Program-made: the position numbers and the translations under genes | Notes under the pieces: generated by a model | The model's input: the letters and a program-made list of their open reading frames with translations, nothing else | Told to the model about the DNA's origin: nothing | Database searches by the model: none | Assembly: GCA_016720655.1 (NCBI GenBank) | Contig: JADKKE010000009.1 | Coordinates: forward strand, 1-64,000 | From: Bacteroidota bacterium | GTDB taxonomy: Bacteria > Bacteroidota > Bacteroidia > AKYH767-A > 2013-40CM-41-45 | DNA: 64,000 bases | Reading direction: 5' to 3' | Shown here: positions 50,379 to 61,400 of the stretch, piece after piece | Numbering within the stretch: the stretch's first letter is position 1 | Layout of the letters: each line of letters begins with the position of its first letter

Positions 50379-53300
50379 ATGCGTAAACTTCTCTTTATTA
50401 TCACACTGAATTTTTCTTTTTTGTATTCTTTTTCCCAGGGTACATTTATCCAATCAGGTGATTTTCCCGGTACGGAACGAAAACTTTGCAAAGCAGAAAC
50501 TGTTGGTCACAAAGGCTACCTCATGCTTGGCTTTGTTGCCGGAGGAATCCGATTGAACGAAGTATGGGAATTCGATGAGGTGACTAGTCAGTGGACACAA
50601 AAAAATGATTTTCCGGGTACATCAAGATATGATGCTTTTACATGGTCCATCAACGGAAATATTTATTTAGGATGTGGAGATGTTGGTTCGACATGTTACA
50701 CCGATGTTTGGAAATACACTCCGGGAACGGATTCCTGGGTTCAGGTTGCCGACTTCCCCGGAACAAACGCAAATCAATATGCATGTTTCACTTACAATAA
50801 CAAAGGGTACATCGCTTTCGGCCGCATTTCCTGTTCAAATAATACAGGCACCGATGAGTTTTGGGAATACGATCCCATTGCTGACGCTTGGAATCAACTT
50901 AGTTCTGCTCCGTATCCAAGTTCATGGAGCCGGGCCGCTGTTGTGAATGACAAAGCGTATTTCCTTGACGAGAACAGCACTGGAGTTTTTGTTTATGATT
51001 TCACAACAGGTAGCTGGGATATTTCCTGGCCTAACGCTGCCGGTCCCGCATCATCGGTGCCATTGTTTGCTACAAATCTGCAGGGTGTTGTTCATATATT
51101 CAACCAAAATTATCCGAAGTTCCTTCATGTACCCAGTCGAAGCTGGTTGCGAGGAGACACTATGTACAATTCTAACTGGCATGCCGACATGGCCTTTATG
51201 GCTTTTTCTGATTCCGTAAAAATTATTGGCGGAAGTGATGGTAGTTCAGCATTTACCAACGACGTATGGACTTTTTACCCCGGTTGTACTTCAACAATTG
51301 ATGCTGAATTTTCTGTTGTGGATACAAGTTTCTTCGGCGCTGAAACAGATTTGATCAACACAAGTGTCATTGCGCCTGCTGGACATACTTATGCATGGCA
51401 TTGGCAAGTTGATACTGTTATTTCCGGATGGTTTGGAGGTGACACTGTTCTCACTCCAAACCATTATGGAACTTACCAGATCACGCTGATCGGTACAAAC
51501 GGGTATTGCACTGATTCCATTTCTGATTCTGTTCAGGTGATGCGTGGAATGTGGAGTGGCAAAACAACATTGCCACTGGAAGCAAAAGAACGAACAAGTG
51601 CTATTGCCGCTGCTTTGGGAAACGATGCTTATCTCGGTATGGGAGTTGATGCAAATGGAAATGTGTTGCGTGATTTCTGGAAGTACAATGTAATTACCCA
51701 CCGCCTGACACGACTGGCGGATTTTCCCTTTCCTGCCTTGAAATATCCTGAATTTGTGAGAGCCAATTCCAAATTCTACCTCCTGGGTGGTGATCCTGGA
51801 ATGACTCCATACAAATCAAATAAATTCTACGAATACAATCCGGTGAATGACACCTGGACTGCATTGCCAGATTTTCCCGGGCCTGCACGTGTAAATGCTC
51901 AGGCAGTGGCTATTTATGATGATATCTATTTGTCATTTGGTGGTACAAGTGAATTGTATAAATACAACACAGTGAGTTCAACATGGACGCCATTGGCATC
52001 TCACCCGTCTTTTGGAACTGCTGATGAACTCCTGGATTTCAACAGCGATCTTCTTTCTGTCAATCTTGGAAGCTCTTCACAGATCTGGCAGTATGATGTT
52101 TCAGCAGATTCCTGGGGCATACTGGCAACAAATTTTGCAAAAGACGCTCGCTTTGGATCGAACATTTATTTATACAATAATAAATTATGGATTGTTAATG
52201 GAAAGTTTAGCGGAACCAGTTCAACCAGCTACCTGAACTCAAGTTACTTCTACAATCTTGGTTCAGGAATAATTTCACCCGGACCATCAAGCTATGTTTT
52301 CTCAAATGTTTTTATAGGCTCTGCTTTTGCAACAGGCTTTTTTGCCGGATCAAGATACCATCGTTGTTTTGGCGAATCTTTTGGTGCATACAAAGACAGG
52401 ACAATCGGTTGTTATGAGCCCTTCGCCTGCGAAAATATTCCATATTACTATCCCTATGAGATTGATGAAGCAGGAATTGGTGTTCAACACAATTTTCAGA
52501 ATACAAGCAGATTTTATTTACCAAACGATACCATTGGCACAACCCTTTTTGTGGATGGTGTATCCACACAAACAAATATTGTCAATGGTTCTGTTGGTCA
52601 GGTATTCGAACATTGCGGAGAACACAAATTGCAATGGGTTATCAGCCGGGCCGGTTGTTCCGATACCACAACATACTGGCAAACTTCTCATCCCATATAC
52701 CGTCTTGAGCCACGCGCCGAAATGCCATTGGGAAATCTGAAAATTCGTCACACCTTAAATGCTACAAACATTGCCGGAACAGGGTATATGGGAATGGGAA
52801 GCAAATATGTGGAGATCCTGATGGAAGCATACAAAGATTGGTATGCGTATGATCCTGTTAGCGACTCCTGGACAGTAAAAGCTTCTCTTCCTGCTTCTGC
52901 AGAAAATCATACCGGATCTGCTACTTTCTCCGATGGTATCAATGCATATATTTCCGGCGGCACAAAAGGTTGTTTCGGAAATGCGAATTGTTTCCTGACC
53001 GACACATGGCAATATGATCCTGTCATTGACTCATGGACACAAGGTGCCAATCTTCCCGGTATAGGACGGTATACTCCGGCAAGTACTGTAATCGGTGATA
53101 CGGCTTATGTTGGCTTGGGTTATTATTCTTTCTCCGGTGGAGGGCAGATAGATAAATATCATTTTGCCACAGATACATGGACAAGCAGTGGCTGGCCTTA
53201 TGGTGCCAGCATGTCTTCCACTGCAACTGCATTTTCATATGGCAACAAAGTATATGCCGGATATGATGCTGTATTCGGAGGTGGTGGGAGTCCGGGATTG

Positions 53301-53903
53301 TACGAATACAATCAGGCAACAGGAACATGGTCTGGTCCGGTTTTAAAACTCGGAACCATAAATGGCGAACGCTTTGCAAAAGCAATCGGAACAGAAGCAT
53401 TTCTAATCAGTGGATATGTTTCTAAAATTGATATGGATAGAATGAAGGTAATTCCACTGCAATTACTCGAGGTGCCTGGTGACACATCAATTGAATTCAG
53501 CGCGGCATTTGCAATCAACAATCAAATCTATATTAGTTTGCTCAATCTGGATTTTGGGAGTCCTCGATTAGGCAACCATTTTTACCGCTATGATCTCAAT
53601 CAGCCAGTTTGTGATTTGGACTCCCTTGTATTGGGAACAGGGCCAGAGTTAATAAATATCACTGAACTCATCGTCAGTCCAAATCCGGCAATAGGAAAAG
53701 TGCGGGTTGCTTTGCCGGGAAATCTCTTCTTCCATGGTCGGATGGAATTGCTCGACATGCAGGGACGTATTGTAATGAATGTTGCATGTACAGGAAAAGA
53801 AATATTTCTGGACCTGACAAAACATGAACCCGGACTCTACTCAGTGTTGTACACTGACAACCGAAACGGATATGTGTATTCGAAAAAGATTGTTCACAAT
53901 TAA
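50379..53903 (+). CDS. Large Kelch-repeat T9SS surface protein
   Basis: 1174 aa, undisrupted. Signal peptide (MRKLLFIITLNFSFLYSFSQ). Two or three Kelch propellers: DVWKYTPGTDSWVQVADFPG, KFYEYNPVNDTWTALPDFPG, DTWQYDPVIDSWTQGANLPG. Between them (~305-395 and ~680-800) are Ig/PKD-like stretches. Ends in a T9SS CTD (VSPNPAIGKVRVAL ... HEPGLYSVLYTDN). Starts 436 bp from the divergent gene. Probable adhesin or scaffold. Confidence 0.87.
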   Translation: MRKLLFIITLNFSFLYSFSQGTFIQSGDFPGTERKLCKAETVGHKGYLMLGFVAGGIRLNEVWEFDEVTSQWTQKNDFPGTSRYDAFTWSINGNIYLGCGDVGSTCYTDVWKYTPGTDSWVQVADFPGTNANQYACFTYNNKGYIAFGRISCSNNTGTDEFWEYDPIADAWNQLSSAPYPSSWSRAAVVNDKAYFLDENSTGVFVYDFTTGSWDISWPNAAGPASSVPLFATNLQGVVHIFNQNYPKFLHVPSRSWLRGDTMYNSNWHADMAFMAFSDSVKIIGGSDGSSAFTNDVWTFYPGCTSTIDAEFSVVDTSFFGAETDLINTSVIAPAGHTYAWHWQVDTVISGWFGGDTVLTPNHYGTYQITLIGTNGYCTDSISDSVQVMRGMWSGKTTLPLEAKERTSAIAAALGNDAYLGMGVDANGNVLRDFWKYNVITHRLTRLADFPFPALKYPEFVRANSKFYLLGGDPGMTPYKSNKFYEYNPVNDTWTALPDFPGPARVNAQAVAIYDDIYLSFGGTSELYKYNTVSSTWTPLASHPSFGTADELLDFNSDLLSVNLGSSSQIWQYDVSADSWGILATNFAKDARFGSNIYLYNNKLWIVNGKFSGTSSTSYLNSSYFYNLGSGIISPGPSSYVFSNVFIGSAFATGFFAGSRYHRCFGESFGAYKDRTIGCYEPFACENIPYYYPYEIDEAGIGVQHNFQNTSRFYLPNDTIGTTLFVDGVSTQTNIVNGSVGQVFEHCGEHKLQWVISRAGCSDTTTYWQTSHPIYRLEPRAEMPLGNLKIRHTLNATNIAGTGYMGMGSKYVEILMEAYKDWYAYDPVSDSWTVKASLPASAENHTGSATFSDGINAYISGGTKGCFGNANCFLTDTWQYDPVIDSWTQGANLPGIGRYTPASTVIGDTAYVGLGYYSFSGGGQIDKYHFATDTWTSSGWPYGASMSSTATAFSYGNKVYAGYDAVFGGGGSPGLYEYNQATGTWSGPVLKLGTINGERFAKAIGTEAFLISGYVSKIDMDRMKVIPLQLLEVPGDTSIEFSAAFAINNQIYISLLNLDFGSPRLGNHFYRYDLNQPVCDLDSLVLGTGPELINITELIVSPNPAIGKVRVALPGNLFFHGRMELLDMQGRIVMNVACTGKEIFLDLTKHEPGLYSVLYTDNRNGYVYSKKIVHN

Positions 53904-54317
53904 AAATGGTTTCATTTATTGTCTCGCGCTTCATCGATCATAGACATCAATGATTTGCTAACTGCACCACTGCTCATTCAGTGCTTAAAAAACTATTTCA
54001 GAATTGAAATGGTCAAACTTGCATTTCCCCGTTTGGGAAAAATAATTCTTAGCAGAAATCATTCAAATGCCAATGCCATAGATTTTTTACTTAAATAAAC
54101 TGTAAGATTTTTTACGAACAGATGAAATACCTTCATTTCCGGTAATTTTTAATACTATTTATTACAAAGAATTTTTTTTCTTTTGGTAATAGATTTCCCC
54201 TTTTCTCCTGGAAATCAATTTGCTTTTTCGATACCCCAACAATTCCTGCAAGTGCATTACAGTCGTGGAACCAATGGTTAAATCCGGGGTTTAATTAACC
54301 TTAACAATTAAAATTTT
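53904..54317. other. Non-coding stretch
   Basis: 414 bp between the Kelch and LamG genes. No terminator, gene or repeat recognised. Confidence 0.35.
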
Positions 54318-57300
54318 ATGACCAGAAAATGTTACTTAGTATTGGTGCTCCTGACGATGTCTTTCGCTTCCAGAGCACAACAGAACAATCCGCAAGGTCC
54401 CGGAACCGGAGTAAATGCAGGTACATCCCTCAGAAACGGAACAGGAAACTCCATTGATACTGTTGGAGATCCTTCTATTTTCGGTTTGAACGAATGGAAA
54501 GTATATGCATGGAACTCGACAAACTCCGACAGCTGGGTATTGAATTATGCAGGGTATTATACCGACACAGCTTTGTCGATGAATACTCTTAACTATTGGA
54601 ATGATGGTGCGAGTCCTTCTTATGCTCCCAATTACCTGGGCGATTTTGTAAGTGAAGACGATCATTCATTCTCCGGAAAACGCCAGGGATTTCCATTTGG
54701 ATTCTATTCTATCAACATTCCCGGTCACGATGATTATGCATACCTGCTGATCAACGGAGTTGAAGTCTGGAATCATGAAGGTTGTTGCGATGATCACTAT
54801 GATGTATGGCAAGGAGTACTTACGGATACAACAACAATAGAATATCGTGTGATGGAATTTGGTGGTGGATCCTACGGTCTTATCGATCTGGTAGAATTAT
54901 CATTGGTTGCAAGTGCAACATCTACATTTATCCCTTGTTATAATGGTACTTCAACTGTCACGATTTCTGCAAGCGGCGGTTTTCCTCCGTATTCAGGAAC
55001 AGGTACATTCACAGTCAGTGCAGGCATTTACGACTATATCGTTGTAGATGATATGGGCGACTCAACTATTGTCACGGTAGACATTCCCAATGCCAACGCA
55101 CCGGACTCTGTGATTGCGACAAATGCATCACCATCGTTTTGTGAAGGTGACACAATAACGCTAACAGGACCGGCATATGGTTCAGCATTGTCATTTTATG
55201 GCGACTGGACACGCGCTGTGATTCCTATCAATTCGCCTGAAACAGATTATACTTACGAATTGGATTTTAAAACCACTGAACCCAACGGTGGATTATCAAG
55301 TGTTCGTGACGGAGACCTGGGTGGATCCTTTGACCGTGATTTGTATTTGTCAAACGGGCAGATTTACCATCGACTCTGGTCAGAAGAAATCATCAATTCC
55401 TATGGACAAAATTATGCGGATGGTCAATGGCATCATGTTGCAGTTGTTGTTGAATCCGGAGTTGGACAAAGAATGTACGTAGATGGTATTCTTGTTGCAT
55501 CCGGGCTTATGGATCACTCCGATTTTAACTGGGACAATACAATTAATTTAGGTTACGGACAGGGCTGGTTTGAAGGAAGTATTGACAACGTTCGTCTGTG
55601 GAATGTGGTTCGTACCCCTGCGGAAATTATTCAGGACCAAACACTGCAAGTGAATGGCTCAGTGCCCGACCTTGCAGGGAATTGGAATTTTGATGTCATC
55701 AATGGAACAAGCATTATAAATACTGTAGACAACTCTGTAGCAAATGTGTACGATGGAGCTAACTTAACAGAAAATAATTCGAACACTTATTTATGGAGCA
55801 ATGGTGAAACCACCAGAAGTATTACTGCTGCTGCATCCGGAACTTTTAATGTTTCGGTTTCAACTGTGAATGGTTGTCCGGTGAATACAGTACCTGTCGA
55901 ACTGATTATGAATACGAATCCTGCAGTACCGATTATCTCAACATCATCAGTATTGGCTTTTTGTTCCGGAGAAAATGCAGTGCTCAATAGCAGTGTGGCA
56001 CAAGGATATCAGTGGAATAAAAACGGAGTGCCAATTGCGCAGGAAACATCTGCCTCGATCACAGCAACAGAATCCGGGAACTACTCAGTCACTGTCACGA
56101 ATTCAAGCGGTTGTTCACGAACTTCAGCAATTGAAACAATAGAAGTTTTCGACACTCCATCAATTCCGGTTATCAGTGCACTATCATCCACAACATTTTG
56201 TGATGGCAATAGTGTTGACCTGACAATCCAACCGGGAATTTCAGATCACCGTTTTGCCTCAACCGTGATTGCATTCAGTACAGAATATGATGTTTATGAT
56301 TGGGGTGTAATACAAACTCTGGGTGCTCCGGATGTTTATCCAAATTACGGTGACATTGAATATGCATGGGCACCGGCGGAGATGGATGAACCCGGAGAGT
56401 TTCTTGAATTGGGATTTGACAATCCGATTCCTATCAATTTTATTGATATCTATGAAACCTATGGCCCCGGTTCTATTGACAGTGTTTTTGTAAAAAATCC
56501 GGGTACAGGAATATTTGAGCCTGTGTATACTGCTGTGCCTGCTTATGCAGGAGATACAGCACGCATGTTACACATTACATTCCCTATGACTTCGTTTTCT
56601 GTATCTGAAATCCGGATCACAATGGATATGTCAGCAGTTACAGATTGGAATGAAATAGATGCAGTAGCGATAGGAAATGATTCACCCTCCCATTATCTCT
56701 GGTCAACCGGAGAAACTTCACCCATCGTGAATGTGTCCACAACATCAACGATCACATTGACAATCACAAATGCTTTGGGTTGTACATCGAGTTCAAATCC
56801 GGTAGAAATAACGAGGAACTCAAATCCACTTGTAAGTGCAGGACCGGATATGTTTTCAAGCGAATGCAATTCAGCTTATGTGTTGTCTGCCGGAAATCCA
56901 ACCGGTGGTGTGTACAGCGGAACGGGTGTAAACGGTGGAATCTTTACTCCTTCAATAGGCACAGGCACATATCCAATCGAATATTTCTATATGGATGCGA
57001 ATGGTTGTATCGGCACTTCTACAGCGCAGATGACAGTTGTACCCGCACCGGTAGTCAAATTGCTTCCGCTTGCAAATGTCTGCGATGACGCACTTCCCTT
57101 CGCCCTCAGCGGAGGTTCACCTGCAGGAGGAACATATTCCGGAACCGGAACAAACAACAATACTTTTGACCCCTCTGTAGGTGCCGGAACCTATGCAATT
57201 CATTATCTCTATACAGATTCTCTGGGTTGCAGCCAGGAAGCAATACAAAACCTGACGGTAGATATATGCACCGGGATTGCTTCACCTGAAACAAATTCTA

Positions 57301-57542
57301 TTGTTTCTGTTTATCCAAATCCTGCTCATACGAAGGTGAAGGTGGAATTCAATTCAGGAACTGAGCTGTATTCATTAGAACTTTACAATGCTACAGGTTC
57401 AGTTGTATACGCAAAAGAATTAAAAGATATTAAGTCGATTACAACTCATGAAATCGATTTAAGTCAATTCCCTGCAGGCGCCTATGTGCTCCGCGCAAAT
57501 ACGAAGAATGGGATTACAAATAAAAAATTAATGATCGAATAA
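54318..57542 (+). CDS. LamG / Ig-rich T9SS surface protein
   Basis: 1074 aa. Signal peptide (MTRKCYLVLVLLTMSFASRAQ shortened here). N-terminal region (GLNEWKVYAWNSTNSDSWV) of unknown family, a LamG/concanavalin-like domain around 285-455 (DGQWHHVAVVVESGVGQRMY, GSIDNVRLWNVVRTPAEI), then several Ig-like repeats with VSGNTSFCSGENAVL-type starts, and a T9SS CTD (SVYPNPAHTKVKVEF ... LSQFPAGAYVLRA). Followed by a strong terminator. Likely a glycan-binding surface protein. Confidence 0.87.
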   Translation: MTRKCYLVLVLLTMSFASRAQQNNPQGPGTGVNAGTSLRNGTGNSIDTVGDPSIFGLNEWKVYAWNSTNSDSWVLNYAGYYTDTALSMNTLNYWNDGASPSYAPNYLGDFVSEDDHSFSGKRQGFPFGFYSINIPGHDDYAYLLINGVEVWNHEGCCDDHYDVWQGVLTDTTTIEYRVMEFGGGSYGLIDLVELSLVASATSTFIPCYNGTSTVTISASGGFPPYSGTGTFTVSAGIYDYIVVDDMGDSTIVTVDIPNANAPDSVIATNASPSFCEGDTITLTGPAYGSALSFYGDWTRAVIPINSPETDYTYELDFKTTEPNGGLSSVRDGDLGGSFDRDLYLSNGQIYHRLWSEEIINSYGQNYADGQWHHVAVVVESGVGQRMYVDGILVASGLMDHSDFNWDNTINLGYGQGWFEGSIDNVRLWNVVRTPAEIIQDQTLQVNGSVPDLAGNWNFDVINGTSIINTVDNSVANVYDGANLTENNSNTYLWSNGETTRSITAAASGTFNVSVSTVNGCPVNTVPVELIMNTNPAVPIISTSSVLAFCSGENAVLNSSVAQGYQWNKNGVPIAQETSASITATESGNYSVTVTNSSGCSRTSAIETIEVFDTPSIPVISALSSTTFCDGNSVDLTIQPGISDHRFASTVIAFSTEYDVYDWGVIQTLGAPDVYPNYGDIEYAWAPAEMDEPGEFLELGFDNPIPINFIDIYETYGPGSIDSVFVKNPGTGIFEPVYTAVPAYAGDTARMLHITFPMTSFSVSEIRITMDMSAVTDWNEIDAVAIGNDSPSHYLWSTGETSPIVNVSTTSTITLTITNALGCTSSSNPVEITRNSNPLVSAGPDMFSSECNSAYVLSAGNPTGGVYSGTGVNGGIFTPSIGTGTYPIEYFYMDANGCIGTSTAQMTVVPAPVVKLLPLANVCDDALPFALSGGSPAGGTYSGTGTNNNTFDPSVGAGTYAIHYLYTDSLGCSQEAIQNLTVDICTGIASPETNSIVSVYPNPAHTKVKVEFNSGTELYSLELYNATGSVVYAKELKDIKSITTHEIDLSQFPAGAYVLRANTKNGITNKKLMIE

Positions 57543-57567
57543 TAAGGCTGGCTAAAACAATGAGTGG

Positions 57568-57606
57568 GCGCCTGTGATCGTGAAAGATTACAGGCGCTTT
57601 TTTTAT
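57568..57606 (+). terminator. Rho-independent terminator
   Basis: GCGCCTGTGATC, loop GTGAAA, GATTACAGGCGC, then a run of T's. A 12-bp stem with one mismatch, 26 bp after the LamG gene stop. Confidence 0.9.
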
Positions 57607-57666
57607 TCACACATTTATCAGTTCGAGTTACCAAATGTGATTCATCTTTTTAGAATGCAACATTCA

Positions 57667-58095
57667 CTATTGCTTAATGAAATAAAACTTTCCTCCATTG
57701 ACGGAACTAGGTTGGTACCCCCAGGTACCAGTGATTTTCATGTGAACAGTATCCAAAGTAGCATCGAGTTTAAAAATACTCACTGAGGGAGGATAAAAAC
57801 GGGACATCGAATGAAATTGCGTCCCAGACAGACCCCACGTGCCATACCCGATAGAATCATTGAGTGAATTCCATTCTGTGAGAGTACTGTCGGCATGAAG
57901 TACAAAGCAATAGTATACATTCGGATTCTCTCCATCAAATCCATACTTCCCTACCCATTTACCAATCATACTTTTGTCAGGGTTTACATTAACGGATCCT
58001 CCTATTGGCGCAGGATTAATTGAATCATCCTTTTTACATGCGATAAATGCGGACGCAATCATCAAAAATAGAATTGAAATTTTTAAGTTTTTCAT
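57667..58095 (-). CDS. Small lipoprotein, lipocalin-like
   Basis: 142 aa. MKNLKISILFLMIASAFIAC is a type II signal peptide with lipobox Cys20 followed by KKDDS. The mature part (IGKWVGKYGF, YYCFVLHADSTLTEWN, IGYGTWGLSG, TVHMKITGTWGY) follows the beta-strand order of the lipocalin-like DUF family of this phylum. Single gene, convergent to the LamG gene. Confidence 0.8.
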   Translation of the reverse strand: MKNLKISILFLMIASAFIACKKDDSINPAPIGGSVNVNPDKSMIGKWVGKYGFDGENPNVYYCFVLHADSTLTEWNSLNDSIGYGTWGLSGTQFHSMSRFYPPSVSIFKLDATLDTVHMKITGTWGYQPSSVNGGKFYFIKQ

Positions 58096-58445
58096 GTTGT
58101 TGTAGTGTTAAAGATTTTTATACCTTATTGAGAAGGCAAAGAAAACTCAACACTAAAAAGGTTTCAACTCTATTTTACTGAAGTGCTCAAAAGAGAATCG
58201 AAAATGCGGAAATAATAAAGTGAAGTGTTTTAGTATGATTCCTACACCGGACTTCTTCATTTTACTGAGTTCTTGTTGACAAAAGACCTGGTTCTCCATA
58301 TAAAATCAGTCATCCTTCATTATAAATTCAAAGTATGCTAATTTTACTTAGATTAGTCATCTCCATCAATTCAAATTAATTTTAGAATAGCAAGTGCTCA
58401 TTGAAATTTTCGTATGCCTGCTCAAATAAAAGATAAGCTTATTCT
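58096..58445. other. Divergent intergenic region
   Basis: 350 bp between the lipoprotein and cyclase genes. No clear operator, promoter or repeat. Confidence 0.35.
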
Positions 58446-61400
58446 ATGTATCGATTTACTTTCTTCGTGTTTCTATTTTCAATCGTTTTCCTTCAGGCAA
58501 TAGCCCAAACAGAATTGCGGTATGAACACTATACGATTGCAAATGGCTTATCGAGCAATTTTACAAAAGCTATCGAGCAGGACCACTCCGGATTATTGTG
58601 GGTTGGTACCATTGATGGATTGAGTTGCTTTAATGGTTATGAATTTGTAAATTATCACAAACACGATAATGACTCAAGCTCTTTAAGTGATAATTCCATT
58701 AATGATTTGTTGATTGACAAAAAAGGTACGCTGTGGATTGCTACAAATAATGGATTAAATAAATACAACCGGGCCACAAACAAATTTCAACGCTTTTTAT
58801 ACAGCAAGGAGCAAAATGGTTCGGAAGCATTAATGATTAATTCTATAGCAATAAGCCCAGATAGCAATTTATGGCTGGGTACTGATAAAGGAATCCGAAT
58901 TCTAAATCCTACGACGAATTCTATACGATCACCGAAAGTAGAAGATGATTCGATAAAAATATTTATTGACGAAGGAATCGCTGGAATATATTTTGATTCA
59001 CACGGAATAGTTTGGTTGGGCTCCTCAATTCGTGGTGGATTTCGCAGAGTAGACTTAAAAACAATGCGTTCTCTCGCCTTTCCTGATCCCAACGAAAAAA
59101 ACAGTCCCACTGGTTTCCCTGTTACGGAATTCTTTGAAACAAAAAATGGAACCGTCTGGTTAATGACAGGAAATGGATTGTATTCATGCAACAAGGAATT
59201 GAAATCAATGGTTCGCTATACCCGAAAAGATGTGAATGATACACTCGGTCATATTGTTACATCGTTCCTGGAAGATCAAAACGGAGTTCTATGGGTAAGC
59301 CTTGCAGGAGGCCCACCCTACTATACCAGCATCGCCAAAGTAAATCAAGACGAAGGCACAATTAAAGTATATCCTTATGTCGACAATGACGATCGTGGAC
59401 TGGCCTGGAGTTGGGCAACATTTATTTTTCAGGACAAAAGTGGAATTTATTGGGTTGGAACCAGCAGAGGTCTGGATAAACTGGATCCCTTATGTCAGCA
59501 ATTTAAATTGTATCAACAGTACACAAATTTAAAATACAGCCAATACAATAACATTTATGCACTCGTAAAAGATTCATCAGCTATTTGGCTTGGAACAGAT
59601 GGAAAGGGCCTGATAGAATATAATTTGCAAACAAAAAAGTTCGAGATTATCAAACCCCTGGGGTTTCCTGAAGATCTAAGCATCTACTGTATTCTACAAA
59701 TTGAAGAAAATAATTTATTACTGGGCACTCCTATTGGTTTGTATCACTACAACAAGACAAAAAACGAATGTCATCTGATACTCGATTTACCACTCCCGAA
59801 AGGGAACGGTGGTTCTGAAATCAGCTGCATCATACAAGCCTCTACAGATGAAATTTGGGTCAGCTTTCACGGCGGCGGGTTCATGCTATACAACTTGAAA
59901 ACAAAAAAACAAATCCATTATCGGAATGATGAATCCAATCCGGCAAGTTTATGCAGCGATCAGGTGAATGTGATGTTCATCGACAGCAAAGGAACACTCT
60001 GGGTAGGGACTGCAGATGGTGTAAATGTTTTTGGTGGAGTATCCGGCAAAGGTCTTGACAGATTCAATCCTGAAACATCAACATTTACACATTTCGTACA
60101 TAGTGATGAAGATCCAACTTCTCTGAGCAATGATAATGTTATCTGTATCAATGAAGACAAGAATGGATTTTTATGGGTGGGAACCCGCACCGGAGGGCTA
60201 AATAAATTCGATACGAAAACGGGAAAATTCAAAGTTTATACCACGAATGAAGGAATGCAATCCAATTTCATTACTGCCATTGAAGTTGATGATTCCAATA
60301 AAATCTGGGCAAGTTCATTCACCAACGGAATTGCATGCCTAAATCAGGAAACAGGAGAACTAAAACTATTCGATCTTAGTAACGGATTACAGAATTTACG
60401 TTTTAACAGACATGGATCCTTTCAGTCTGCGGATGGTGAAATATTTTTTAGTGGAGTGTCCGGCTTCAATTCATTTTATCCATTAAAATTAAAATTCAAT
60501 CAACAGGCTCCAACCTTGCTCATCACAGGAATCAAAATAAATAATGCCCCATATTTTGCTGACACTTCTATCGCTGATGTGCGGCAACTGGAATTAAAAT
60601 ACAACCAGTCCGAATTACAATTTAATTTCGCTGCGCTTAACTTTTCTCAAACAGGTAAAAACCAATATGCCTACCAACTTGAAGGCTATGATAAAAATTG
60701 GAGCACACCCGGACTAAGCAGAACAGCCAAATACACTAACCTGGATCCGGGCGACTATCTTTTCAAAGTCAAAGCATGCAACAATGATGGAGTGTGGAAT
60801 AAAACAGGTGTAAGTATCCGGATTACCATTTTACCTCCCTGGTGGAAAACATGGTGGGCGTATATTATTTACTTCTGTCTCATCTCCGGAAGTATTTGGT
60901 ATTATATCAAATGGCGCGAGCGTGTTTTAAAAGCCAGGCAAAAAGTTCTTGAAAAAACAGTTCAGGAGAGAACAGCCGATCTGGTTGCAGAAAAGAAAAA
61001 ATCCGATGATTTACTTCTCAACATTTTACCGGAAGAAGTGGCAGAGGAATTAAAAGCCAAAGGAAGTGCCGATGCCAAACAGTATCAGGATGTGACTGTA
61101 ATGTTCACCGACTTCAAAGGCTTTACTCAAATTTCCGAAAAACTTTCTCCAGCAGAACTGGTTGCGGAAATTGATTTTTGCTTTAAAGCGTTCGACAACA
61201 TCATCAGCAAACACACTATCGAAAAAATAAAAACTATTGGCGATAGCTACATGTGTGCAGGCGGACTTCCAGTGATCAATGCAACAAATGCGACAGATGT
61301 GGTAAATGCAGCACTCGAGATCCAGGAATTTATGCGTTTGCATTTAAAGAATAGATTGGATGCAGGAAAAGAACCTTTTGAAATCCGGATTGGTATCCAC